In this document: piece by piece, positions 45,966-53,282 of the stretch
How positions within the stretch are numbered: position 1 is the first letter of the stretch
Layout: each line of letters opens with the position of its first letter
NCBI GenBank assembly: GCA_017509245.1
Contig: JAFWQC010000110.1
Span: 1 to 60,940 of the forward strand
DNA from: Clostridiales bacterium
GTDB lineage: Bacteria > Bacillota > Clostridia > Saccharofermentanales > Saccharofermentanaceae
Direction of reading: 5' to 3'
Length of the DNA: 60,940 nt
The notes under the pieces: model-generated
Databases searched by the model: none
Told to the model about the DNA's origin: nothing
Seen by the model: only the letters and a program-made list of their open reading frames with translations
Program-made: the position numbers and the translations under genes

Positions 45966-46102
45966 GCAAAAAGGCGTTGTCTCAAAAAGACATCGCCTGT
46001 TTTGCTACATGTCATGAGGAACGTCTATATTCAGTCCGCTCCCATTTGATGTTCAACTCATTGTCCAACTTTTCAGCCACGAAATGTTGGACGCGGAGTT
46101 GT
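45966..46102 (+). repeat. Dispersed nested-hairpin element, copy B
   Basis: Closely matches copy A (424 down to 296), with about ten extra bases near 46025. A terminator-like hairpin (45972-45982 with 45988-45998) is followed by a conserved spacer and the nested arms CAACTC (46054-46059) with GAGTTG (46096-46101) and GTCCAAC (46063-46069) with GTTGGAC (46086-46092). Confidence 0.87.
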
Positions 46103-46120
46103 TTTTTGCAAAAAACCGCG

Positions 46121-46176
46121 ACATTTTGTCCAAGTTTTTTACCCTTAAATGTTGGACGCGGAGTTGTACACTGCCG
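46121..46176 (+). repeat. Second CCAAC-type unit
   Basis: GTCCAAG with GTTGGAC around TTTTTTACCCTTAAAT, then GCGGAGTTGTACACTGCCG. The end matches the end of the unit at 8631-8746. A junction palindrome TTTTTTGCAAAAAA separates it from copy B. Confidence 0.82.
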
Positions 46177-46226
46177 CCCGGCAATGTTGAGTGCACGCGA
46201 AAAGCCGACCGCCACAACAGTTTTCC

Positions 46227-46348
46227 AATGCTCGACTCGATGCTCGACTTTTTAGCCTCGAAAAGTCAGACGGAAACTGGTTTTTGCCAAAAACCGACTT
46301 TTTGCTCGAGTTTTTAACCTTAAAAAGTCGGACGTGAAGTCGAGCATT
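46227..46348 (+). repeat. CGAC-type nested hairpin pair
   Basis: The outer arms AATGCTCGAC (46227-46236) and GTCGAGCATT (46339-46348) enclose two inner hairpins. One is CGACTTTT with AAAAGTC; the other is CCGACTTTTT with AAAAAGTCGG. The junction between them is GGTTTTTGCCAAAAACC. Loop and flank bases align with the CCAAC-type units, while stem bases change in pairs. Confidence 0.87.
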
Positions 46349-46416
46349 GAAAAAGGCACCATCAAAAAGTGCTTCCGCGCTGTGACCCGAAATCCGCCTC
46401 CCTCCCAAGACAAAAA

Positions 46417-46441
46417 GAGCTGCCTCATTTTGAGACAGCCC
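46417..46441 (-). terminator. Terminator of the 2-oxoacid oxidoreductase operon
   Basis: Arms 46417-46427 and 46431-46441 pair with one mismatch that is G-U on the minus strand, followed there by TTTTTGT. Confidence 0.85.
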
Positions 46442-46502
46442 CTTCGCTTCATTAAATTTGTAAAACCGGGTTAAGACAAAAACTGCGGCCGCAAGGCAAA
46501 GC

Positions 46503-47042
46503 TTACTTAGCGAACGCTGCGCCTCTGTCAAATGCTTCCATGTTGATCGGAATGAGGTTGTGCTTTCTCTCAGGAAGGATCTCATAGAGGGACTTCTCGA
46601 ATGAGTCTCTGGAGAAGCAGCCTGTAGCTGTAGCCATGCAACCGAGCATTGTGATAGGAGCGAACATCATCTTGCCGAGCTCGGAAGCGATATCGGAAGC
46701 TTCCATAGCAATAACCTTGATGTCTGTTCTTTCGGGTCTTGTCTTGATGAGTGAAGAGTCGAGGATCATCAAAGCGCCGGGCTTTAACTGCTTCTCGAAC
46801 TTCTCCATTGAAGGCTGGTTCAGGCAGATTACGACGTCTGCATCGTTAACAACGGGTGAACCTATAGGCTCATCTGAGAATACTACGGAGCAGTTAGCTG
46901 TACCACCACGCATCTCAGGTCCGTATGACGGGAACCAGGATACTTCCTTACCTTCATAAAGAGCAGCTTCTGCTGCCATCTTGCCTGCGGAGAGGATTCC
47001 CTGACCGCCGAAGCCGGCAAAAATTACAGAGAAATCAATCAT
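46503..47042 (-). CDS. 2-oxoacid:ferredoxin oxidoreductase, gamma subunit
   Basis: A 179-residue subunit of the KorC/VorC type. It begins with FAGFGGQGILSAGKMAAEAAL, the family signature, and has SWFPSYGPEMRGGTANC. The complex oxidises a 2-oxoacid with CoA to acyl-CoA, CO2 and reduced ferredoxin. Its start overlaps the beta-subunit stop by four bases (ATGA). Sequence does not separate 2-oxoglutarate from branched-chain 2-oxoacid preference. Confidence 0.93.
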   Translation of the reverse strand: MIDFSVIFAGFGGQGILSAGKMAAEAALYEGKEVSWFPSYGPEMRGGTANCSVVFSDEPIGSPVVNDADVVICLNQPSMEKFEKQLKPGALMILDSSLIKTRPERTDIKVIAMEASDIASELGKMMFAPITMLGCMATATGCFSRDSFEKSLYEILPERKHNLIPINMEAFDRGAAFAK

Positions 47043-47863
47043 TTCTTCACCTCCCCAACATTAACGCAGTTGTTTGCAGTTGCAGGGATTGCGCCTGAAA
47101 CATAGTTGCCGTCTGCATCAAATGTGATGTCAGCGCCCTTGTAGCATCCAAGAGGATACTGCTTTTCCATGTTCTCCTTGAGCCATTCCATAGCTGCGAG
47201 AGGCTCCTTACCCCAGTTAGTGGGGCATGTGGAAAGAACTTCTACGAGGGAGAAACCGAGCTTGTTCTTCTGAACGTTGAATGCCTTCTGGATTGCTCTC
47301 TTGGCATTCTGAATGTTCTTGAAGTCAGTAACGCAAACACGCTCGATGTAAGCTGCGCCTGCGAGATTGGATAAGAACTCGGAAACGTTGATAGGATAGC
47401 CCTGATATGAAGGATCACGGCCCCATGGAGATGTTGTTGTAATCTGGCCAACGAGTGTTGTAGGTGCCATCTGACCGGAAGTCATGCCGTAAACAGCGTT
47501 GTTTACGAAGATTACAGTGATATTCTCGCTTCTTGCTGCAGCGTGAACGATCTCAGCTGTACCGATGGATGCGAGGTCGCCGTCACCTTGATATGTGAAT
47601 ACGAAGCTGTCTTTAAGGTTTCTCTTGATACCTGTAGCAACAGCAGGTGCTCTTCCGTGAGCTGCCTGAACCATGTCGCATGCAATGTATTCATATGAGT
47701 TGTAAGTACATCCAACGGATGCAACACCTACAGCTGTCTCAAGAGCATCATTGGCAACAAGGGTCTCAGCTACGAGTCTGTGGATGATGCCGTGGCAGCA
47801 GCCGGGGCAATAATGGAAAGGCTTATCTGTAAGGCCTTTTGTGGGTTCGAAAACTACAGCCAT
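47039..47863 (-). CDS. 2-oxoacid:ferredoxin oxidoreductase, beta subunit
   Basis: A 274-residue subunit that binds thiamine diphosphate: CPGCCHGIIHRL near the N terminus and the motif TYQGDGDLASIGTAE with NNAVYGMTSGQ. The two Cys in CPGCC belong to a cluster-binding set in some relatives. It overlaps the alpha gene by one base and the gamma gene by four. Confidence 0.94.
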   Translation of the reverse strand: MAVVFEPTKGLTDKPFHYCPGCCHGIIHRLVAETLVANDALETAVGVASVGCTYNSYEYIACDMVQAAHGRAPAVATGIKRNLKDSFVFTYQGDGDLASIGTAEIVHAAARSENITVIFVNNAVYGMTSGQMAPTTLVGQITTTSPWGRDPSYQGYPINVSEFLSNLAGAAYIERVCVTDFKNIQNAKRAIQKAFNVQKNKLGFSLVEVLSTCPTNWGKEPLAAMEWLKENMEKQYPLGCYKGADITFDADGNYVSGAIPATANNCVNVGEVKK

Positions 47864-48954
47864 CAGAAATTACCTCCTTCTGTGATCTTTCCCTCGTGGA
47901 TCGCAACGATCTTGTCGAGAATTTCCTTCTGCATCGGGAGATTTCCTCCGAGCCTTCCGTGGAAATAAACGGGCTTCTTGCCGTTAACGCCGAGCTTGAC
48001 GTCTTCGATCATCTGACCTGCGTTGAGCTCTACGTCAAGGAATGCCTTTACACTGGGCATATCAGCAGCTTCAGCGATTGCCTTGTAAGGGAAAGGCCAA
48101 AGTGTGATAGGTCTGATCATGCCGACCTTGATGCCGAGTTCAGCAGCCTGACGGATAACGTTTCTTGAGATTCTTGAGCATGTGGAGAAAGCTGTGATAA
48201 CGATCTCAGCATCTTCCATGTTGATGGCCTCATAACGGACTTCGTTAGCTTCAACGATCTTATACTTCTCCTGGAGCTCAATGTTCTTCTTTTCGAGAAC
48301 GTCAGGATCGATATAGATGGAAGTAACTGTGTGGTGGAACGAATCGCCCTTTCTGCCGCAAGCAGCCCAAGGCTTTTCAATAATCTCAATAGGCTCCTCA
48401 TCGCGGAAAGCGACAGGCTCCATCATCTGACCCAAAGTACCGTCGCCCATGATCATACATGTCATTCTGTACTTGTCAGCAAGGTTGAAAGCTTCAACAA
48501 CGAGTTCATAAAGTTCCTGAACGGAAGCAGGTGCGATTACGATGTTTCTGTAGTCGCCATGTCCGCCGCCCTTTGTAGCCTGGAAATAGTCACCCTGTGC
48601 AGGCTGAATGCCTCCAAGACCCGGGCCTGCTCTAACGATATTAACTACAACTGCAGGAAGCTCAGCGCCTGCGATGTAGGAGATACCTTCCTGCTTGAGG
48701 GAGATTCCCGGAGAGGAAGATGATGTCATAACTCTGAAGCCTGCTGCTGCAGCGCCGTAGACCATGTTAATGGCTGCCAGCTCAGACTCTGCCTGTACGA
48801 AGTTACCGCCGACCTGAACCATCTTCTTAGCCATGTAGTGCATGACTTCCGTCTGAGGTGTAATCGGGTAACCGAAATAGTTGCGGCAGCCCGCTCTGAT
48901 AGCTGCCTCGGCAATGACCTCATTGCCTTTCATCAATACTCTTTTCTGTGCCAT
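47863..48954 (-). CDS. 2-oxoacid:ferredoxin oxidoreductase, alpha subunit
   Basis: A 363-residue subunit of the VorB/KorA type. It has GNEVIAEAAIRAGC, YPITPQTEVMHYMA and SSSSPGISLKQEGISY, and RPITLWPFP near the C terminus. It starts 17 bases after the ferredoxin subunit gene. Annotated relatives are often named VorB (3-methyl-2-oxobutanoate), but a 2-oxoglutarate role would fit the nearby citrate synthase. Confidence 0.94.
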   Translation of the reverse strand: MAQKRVLMKGNEVIAEAAIRAGCRNYFGYPITPQTEVMHYMAKKMVQVGGNFVQAESELAAINMVYGAAAAGFRVMTSSSSPGISLKQEGISYIAGAELPAVVVNIVRAGPGLGGIQPAQGDYFQATKGGGHGDYRNIVIAPASVQELYELVVEAFNLADKYRMTCMIMGDGTLGQMMEPVAFRDEEPIEIIEKPWAACGRKGDSFHHTVTSIYIDPDVLEKKNIELQEKYKIVEANEVRYEAINMEDAEIVITAFSTCSRISRNVIRQAAELGIKVGMIRPITLWPFPYKAIAEAADMPSVKAFLDVELNAGQMIEDVKLGVNGKKPVYFHGRLGGNLPMQKEILDKIVAIHEGKITEGGNF

Positions 48955-48971
48955 AAAAAACTCCCTCCCGA

Positions 48972-49187
48972 TCAGAAACGCTCAACGGTGATTACAACGT
49001 CCGGGCACTGTGTAGCGCAGAAAGCACATCCGATGCACTCTTCCGGATTTACACTTGTTGCCGGGTGATAACCCTTAGCGTTAAGCCTTGTCTTGTCAAG
49101 TTCGAGGATTTTCTTAGGGCATGCTGCAACGCAAAGTCCGCAGCCCTTGCACAGATTCTCGTTAAAAGTCACTTTACCTTTTGCCAC
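48972..49187 (-). CDS. Ferredoxin-type delta subunit with two 4Fe-4S clusters
   Basis: A 71-residue protein with two CxxCxxCxxxCP motifs (CKGCGLCVAACP and CIGCAFCATQCP), each binding one 4Fe-4S cluster. It passes electrons out of the 2-oxoacid oxidoreductase. It starts with GTG at 49187, six bases after GAGGAGG. It is first in the operon, so the order is delta, alpha, beta, gamma. Confidence 0.93.
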   Translation of the reverse strand: MAKGKVTFNENLCKGCGLCVAACPKKILELDKTRLNAKGYHPATSVNPEECIGCAFCATQCPDVVITVERF

Positions 49188-49237
49188 GATGAACCTCCTC
49201 TGTACACGCGTAGAAATACGCAGAAAATATTCAAAGT

Positions 49238-49266
49238 ATTATAAACATTAAAAAGGTGTGTTGCAA
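49238..49266 (-). promoter_or_regulatory. Sigma-A promoter of the oxidoreductase operon
   Basis: TTGCAA (49261-49266) and TATAAT (49238-49243) on the minus strand with 17 bases between. Confidence 0.75.
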
Positions 49267-49407
49267 CAGTATTATTTTCTTGTCACTTAGCTGAATTTCG
49301 GAATATTCTCTTAAGGATTTCTTGGGAAACCTTGGTATCATCTTGTAAGATCGAAAATGCAGCTTCCGGAGAATGCGCGTCTCCTTAAAGAACATGCGGA
49401 GCATTCT

Positions 49408-50256
49408 TTAGTCCGGAAGAACAGAAGTATCCCGTGAATGTTTATTCTTTTTCCAAGCAATAATTGCCAAAACGGCTATTATTGCCACAACAGCTATCGT
49501 GAATATCCCCTGCTCGCCTGCATAATACGGCACTTTCTCATTGCTTGACAGCGGCTGTAAGTATAATTGATCCAGTTCGTTATGTACCGCATGAAGAAGG
49601 ATCGCAGTTATCACGCTGCCGCTTACACTTCGTAACCAGCAGTAGATCACAGTCACCAGCATTACTAAAACAATGAAAGTAATGATACCGTAAACAATAT
49701 TTACATTTGACTGATATAACCCTCCAAGGATCAACGGCAGATGCCACAATGCCCATATAAATCCATTAATGAGCACCGCTTTAACCGGGCCGAATACTTT
49801 TTCGAGCACGGGATAAGCAAAACCTCTCCATCCTAACTCTTCTCCGGCAGCAGACAGCGCACTGAAGATCAAGAACGGAATAAAGGATACCGCTATATAA
49901 ATACCGCCGGGAATCCCCTCTCCCAGTTCACCCAGAACAGTTTTGGTAAGAGTTCCTGTACCTGTTGTCGGATCTTTTAAGACCACCCAGGCTAAAGTGT
50001 ATGTCAGCACCAGATATATAACGGGTATAACAATACTCAGGATGATATATAACGGCTTGATCTTAAACTTAAAACCAAGTATGCCCTGATTCTTAAAGAA
50101 CACTTTTGAACAAACTATTCCTGTTATTCCCGGAATCCACATAAGGATCGAAACTAAAAGGTCGGATTGGGTAAAAATGTATAACAGCTCAAATATCAGG
50201 CTTACCGTCAGCGTTATTCCATAAAAAACAAGCAAAGACTTCTTTTCTTTTGACAT
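49408..50256 (-). CDS. CPBP-family intramembrane protease-like protein
   Basis: A 282-residue protein with about eight membrane helices. The three CPBP/Abi motifs are present: EELGWRG (Glu pair and Arg), the first-His motif FIWALWHLP, and LLHAVHN. Relatives include CAAX-prenyl endopeptidase-like and bacteriocin self-immunity proteins. It is 13 bases after a TetR gene, which probably controls it. The target is unknown. Confidence 0.9.
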   Translation of the reverse strand: MSKEKKSLLVFYGITLTVSLIFELLYIFTQSDLLVSILMWIPGITGIVCSKVFFKNQGILGFKFKIKPLYIILSIVIPVIYLVLTYTLAWVVLKDPTTGTGTLTKTVLGELGEGIPGGIYIAVSFIPFLIFSALSAAGEELGWRGFAYPVLEKVFGPVKAVLINGFIWALWHLPLILGGLYQSNVNIVYGIITFIVLVMLVTVIYCWLRSVSGSVITAILLHAVHNELDQLYLQPLSSNEKVPYYAGEQGIFTIAVVAIIAVLAIIAWKKNKHSRDTSVLPD

Positions 50257-50269
50257 AATGATCTCCCCC

Positions 50270-50827
50270 TTATTCCCCTGATGAGAGCATTCCGTAGAAA
50301 ACCTTCTTCAGCATATCTGTTATCTGCTCTTCATCGTATTTCATTGAGTTATTCGCAAGCAGGCTTGCAAGACCATGAGCGACACTGAAGAATGTTAAAA
50401 ACATTTTCCGCGCTTCCCCAATATCACAATTCACTTCCCGGGCAACCACATTCAATATGTCTAAAAGGCCGGGATTTCCAATAAGCGAATCGATATCCAT
50501 TCCCCCGAACTTATCCGTCTGATACAGAAAGCGGAAAAGGTTCTTCTCCTCATGTCCGAATCTCACATAGTTGAGCCCAAGTGTCAGAAGCGGATCATCA
50601 TCTGTCCCGTCCGGCATAATGTATCCGACATGGTATCTGTCAGCCAGTTCGTAAGCGGATTCTCTTATCTCGTCTACAGTCTTGAAACTATACAGAACCG
50701 GCTGTGTCGAACAATTCAGATATTTGGCTATCGTCCGGGCGTTCAGGTTCTCATGCCCTTCTTTTCTTATGATCTCGAAAGAAGCATCTTCAATCATGTT
50801 CCGTGTGATCTTAACCTTAGGCGGCAT
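50270..50827 (-). CDS. TetR-family transcriptional regulator
   Basis: A 185-residue regulator with an N-terminal helix-turn-helix (LNARTIAKYLNCSTQPVLYS) and a helical ligand domain that includes GLASLLANNSM. It probably represses itself and the CPBP gene downstream. A palindrome in its leader supports this. Confidence 0.9.
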   Translation of the reverse strand: MPPKVKITRNMIEDASFEIIRKEGHENLNARTIAKYLNCSTQPVLYSFKTVDEIRESAYELADRYHVGYIMPDGTDDDPLLTLGLNYVRFGHEEKNLFRFLYQTDKFGGMDIDSLIGNPGLLDILNVVAREVNCDIGEARKMFLTFFSVAHGLASLLANNSMKYDEEQITDMLKKVFYGMLSSGE

Positions 50828-50840
50828 TTCCGGCTCCTTT

Positions 50841-50859
50841 ATAACTTTTGTTATATAAC
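50841..50859. promoter_or_regulatory. Candidate operator of the TetR regulator
   Basis: ATAAC-TTTT-GTTAT overlaps the perfect palindrome GTTATATAAC (50850-50859). The site sits between the -10 box and the TetR start, where a repressor would block transcription. Confidence 0.5.
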
Positions 50860-50863
50860 GTCA

Positions 50864-50891
50864 ATTATATATTCTCACACTTCAAAGTCAA
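50864..50891 (-). promoter_or_regulatory. Sigma-A promoter of the tetR-CPBP pair
   Basis: TTGACT (50886-50891) and TATAAT (50864-50869) on the minus strand with 16 bases between. Confidence 0.72.
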
Positions 50892-50924
50892 GTAACCTTA
50901 ATAAAAACTGTGACACAACAAAGA

Positions 50925-50944
50925 CTGCCCCGCTCACGGGACAG
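50925..50944 (-). terminator. Terminator of nagB
   Basis: CTGCCCCG (50925-50932) pairs with CGGGACAG (50937-50944), followed by TCTTTGTTG on the minus strand. Confidence 0.7.
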
Positions 50945-50970
50945 CCCTTGAAAAGCAATGTTTATAAGGA

Positions 50971-51720
50971 TTACTGAGCCTTTGCTACTACTGCGTCAGA
51001 GATAGCTGCCTCGTCACCGATAACAACTACGTTCGGGTGAAGCTGCAGGATCGAAGCAGGAACATAAGGAGTAACGGGGCCTGTGAAAGCCTTCTCAACG
51101 ATATCCTTCTTGCCTGCGCCTGTAGCCATGAGGATAACTGTTGTGGACTTCATAATGTAGCCGATGCCCATTGTGTAAGCCTGAGTAGGAACTGCGTCGA
51201 GATCTCCGTTAAAGAAGAGTCTTGCGTTGTCCTGGATCGTCTGGTTCTCAAGGTCGATGCACTGCGTGTTAACGCAGAAAGCGTCAGCAGGCTCATTGAA
51301 ACCGATATGTCCGTCACCGCCGATGCCCAGGAGCTGGATGTCGAGGTGGCCTAATGAAGCGAGGATCGCATCATAGTCCTTGCAAGCCTTCTCAGCGTCA
51401 GCCTCAAGACCGTTAGGTACATATGTATTATTCTTGTCGATGTTTACGTGATCGAAAAGATTTGTGTTCATGAAATATCTGTAGGACTGATCGTGATCTC
51501 CGCCCAACCCTCTGTATTCATCGAGATTTGCGGAAATAACCTTGGAAAAATCAAGACTTCCGGCCTTATACATGTCGACAAGATCCTTATATGTGCCTAC
51601 AGGTGTGGATCCTGTGGCAAGACCGATCTTGCAGTCGGGCTTAAGTCTTATCTGTGAAGCGATAAGCTCCGCGCATGCCATTGAAGCCTCTTCATAAGTG
51701 CTCTTTCTAATAACTCTCAT
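50971..51720 (-). CDS. nagB: Glucosamine-6-phosphate deaminase
   Basis: Converts glucosamine-6-phosphate to fructose-6-phosphate and ammonia. The 249-residue protein has GLATGSTPVGTY, the catalytic region NLDEYRGLGGDHDQSY and LGIGGDGHIGFNEPA. It is 70 bases downstream of glmM with a terminator between, so the two are probably separate transcripts. The pair sits at the branch between amino-sugar breakdown and cell-wall precursor synthesis. Confidence 0.97.
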   Translation of the reverse strand: MRVIRKSTYEEASMACAELIASQIRLKPDCKIGLATGSTPVGTYKDLVDMYKAGSLDFSKVISANLDEYRGLGGDHDQSYRYFMNTNLFDHVNIDKNNTYVPNGLEADAEKACKDYDAILASLGHLDIQLLGIGGDGHIGFNEPADAFCVNTQCIDLENQTIQDNARLFFNGDLDAVPTQAYTMGIGYIMKSTTVILMATGAGKKDIVEKAFTGPVTPYVPASILQLHPNVVVIGDEAAISDAVVAKAQ

Positions 51721-51749
51721 AGATTCCTCCCAAACTGAAGTATTCTAAA

Positions 51750-51782
51750 ACGGCTCCGCATGAAGCACTCATGCGAAGCCGT
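51750..51782 (-). terminator. Terminator of glmM
   Basis: ACGGCTCCGCATG (51750-51762) pairs with CATGCGAAGCCGT (51770-51782), followed by TTTTAG on the minus strand. Confidence 0.8.
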
Positions 51783-51790
51783 AATATTCA

Positions 51791-53146
51791 TTAATCTGCC
51801 GTAAGGCCCTGCTCTTTAATGATAGCGATAAGCTTATCAACGTTCTCTTCACAAATCTCGTCTGTCTTGGCTTCAACCATGACACGGATCTTCGGCTCAG
51901 TACCGGATGCACGCAGAAGGATCCTTCCGTCGCCGCCCAGAGCCTTGTTGACCTCTTCAACGCCCTTAAGGACTGCAGGATTCTTCTGAGCTTCCTCCTT
52001 ATCCTTAACGACAACGTTCTTGAGGCACTGAGGGAACATCTTCATCTCGCCCGCAAGCATTGACAAAGGAAGCTTCTTCTCGAGCATAGTCATCAAAACC
52101 ATGAGTGAAGTAAGGATTCCGTCACCTGTTGTTGCGTACTTCGCGAAAATAATATGTCCGGACTGCTCGCCGCCCAGAACGAATCCGTTAGCCATCATGT
52201 TCTCGGCAACGTACTTGTCACCTACATTAGTCTTCTCCGTGCGGATTCCGATAGCCTCGCAAGCCTTGTAAAGACCCATGTTGCTCATGATTGTGGTTAC
52301 GATCGTATTGCCGTCGAGCTTGCCGCTCTCCTTCATATACTTTCCGCAAAGATACATGATCTGGTCGCCGTTAACCTCGTTGCCGAGTTCGTCGACAGCA
52401 AGACATCTGTCAGCGTCACCGTCATAAGCGAAGCCGACATTAAGTCCGTTATCAACAACGTACTTCTTAAGAGTATCAATATGTGTTGAACCGCAGTTTG
52501 TATTGATGTTAAGACCGTCAGGAGTGTTGTTTATTACGTAAACCTTTGCGCCCAAAGCCTCGAAAACAGACCTTGCGATATTCCAGGAAGCACCGTTAGC
52601 GCAGTCGAGTCCGACCTTCATGCCGTTGAATGCCCTTGTGGGGATCGTCATGAGGTAACCGATATAGCGGTTACGTCCTGCAGCATAGTCGATTACATTA
52701 CCGATAGCCTCGCGCTCTGCAAGAGGGATCTCCTCGATCTCGCCGTCGATATAAGCTTCGATCTTCTCTTCGATCTCGGGCTCGATCTTCTGGCCGTTGG
52801 CGCGCATGATCTTGATTCCGTTATCGTAGAAAGGATTGTGGGAAGCGGAGATCATTATTCCGCAGTCAAAGCCGTCTGTTCTGCAGCAGTATGAGACTGA
52901 AGGAGTCGTAGTTACGTGAAGCAAGTAAGCATCAGAGCCTGAAGATGTGATGCCTGCGGCAAGAGCGGCTTCGAGCATGTAAGAACTTCTTCTTGTGTCC
53001 TTACCGATTATGATCCTTGCTCTCTTGTCGTCGTGGTTCTGGCCGTAGTACCAGCCTATGTATCTTCCTACCCGGAATGCTTTCTGTGCGGTGAGTGCTT
53101 TATTGGCTTCGCCTCTGAAGCCGTCGGTACCAAAGTATTTACCCAT
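51791..53146 (-). CDS. glmM: Phosphoglucosamine mutase
   Basis: Interconverts glucosamine-6-phosphate and glucosamine-1-phosphate for UDP-GlcNAc synthesis. The 451-residue protein begins MGKYFGTDGFRGEANKALT. It has the phosphoserine loop ISASHNPFYDNGIK, the metal site YDGDADRCLAVDE, the sugar loop GGEQSGHIIF and the phosphate loop LRASGTEPKIRVMVE. An upstream in-frame start at 53200 was rejected, because AAAGGCGG lies eight bases before this ATG and the length then matches the family. Confidence 0.96.
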   Translation of the reverse strand: MGKYFGTDGFRGEANKALTAQKAFRVGRYIGWYYGQNHDDKRARIIIGKDTRRSSYMLEAALAAGITSSGSDAYLLHVTTTPSVSYCCRTDGFDCGIMISASHNPFYDNGIKIMRANGQKIEPEIEEKIEAYIDGEIEEIPLAEREAIGNVIDYAAGRNRYIGYLMTIPTRAFNGMKVGLDCANGASWNIARSVFEALGAKVYVINNTPDGLNINTNCGSTHIDTLKKYVVDNGLNVGFAYDGDADRCLAVDELGNEVNGDQIMYLCGKYMKESGKLDGNTIVTTIMSNMGLYKACEAIGIRTEKTNVGDKYVAENMMANGFVLGGEQSGHIIFAKYATTGDGILTSLMVLMTMLEKKLPLSMLAGEMKMFPQCLKNVVVKDKEEAQKNPAVLKGVEEVNKALGGDGRILLRASGTEPKIRVMVEAKTDEICEENVDKLIAIIKEQGLTAD

Positions 53147-53226
53147 TAGTTTGACCGCCTTTTTGTTTTGATAAGAAATTTTATCACAAAAACCGGTCAT
53201 TCAATAAAATTTTTTGAGGACAAAAA

Positions 53227-53252
53227 GAGGCTGTCTCTTGCAAGACAGCCTC
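53227..53252 (-). terminator. Terminator of the SPFH gene
   Basis: GAGGCTGTCT (53227-53236) pairs perfectly with AGACAGCCTC (53243-53252), followed by TTTTTG on the minus strand. Confidence 0.87.
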
Positions 53253-53282
53253 CGGATGGATTTATTAAAGAATCAACGGTTC

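Larger units (their letters stand above)
45860..46502. other. 643-bp intergenic region filled with hairpin elements
   Basis: No credible gene. It contains dispersed element copy B (45966-46102), a second CCAAC-type unit (46121-46176), a CGAC-type element (46227-46348) and the oxidoreductase operon terminator (46417-46441). Open frames here are by-products of repeat sequence. Confidence 0.85.

Noticed and set aside
49387..49409. Terminator overlapping the CPBP stop codon
   Set aside because: The stem needs a two-base bulge and has no T tract on the minus strand.
53147..53200. Upstream start of glmM at 53200
   Set aside because: The added 18 residues precede a well-spaced ribosome binding site and are absent from the family.
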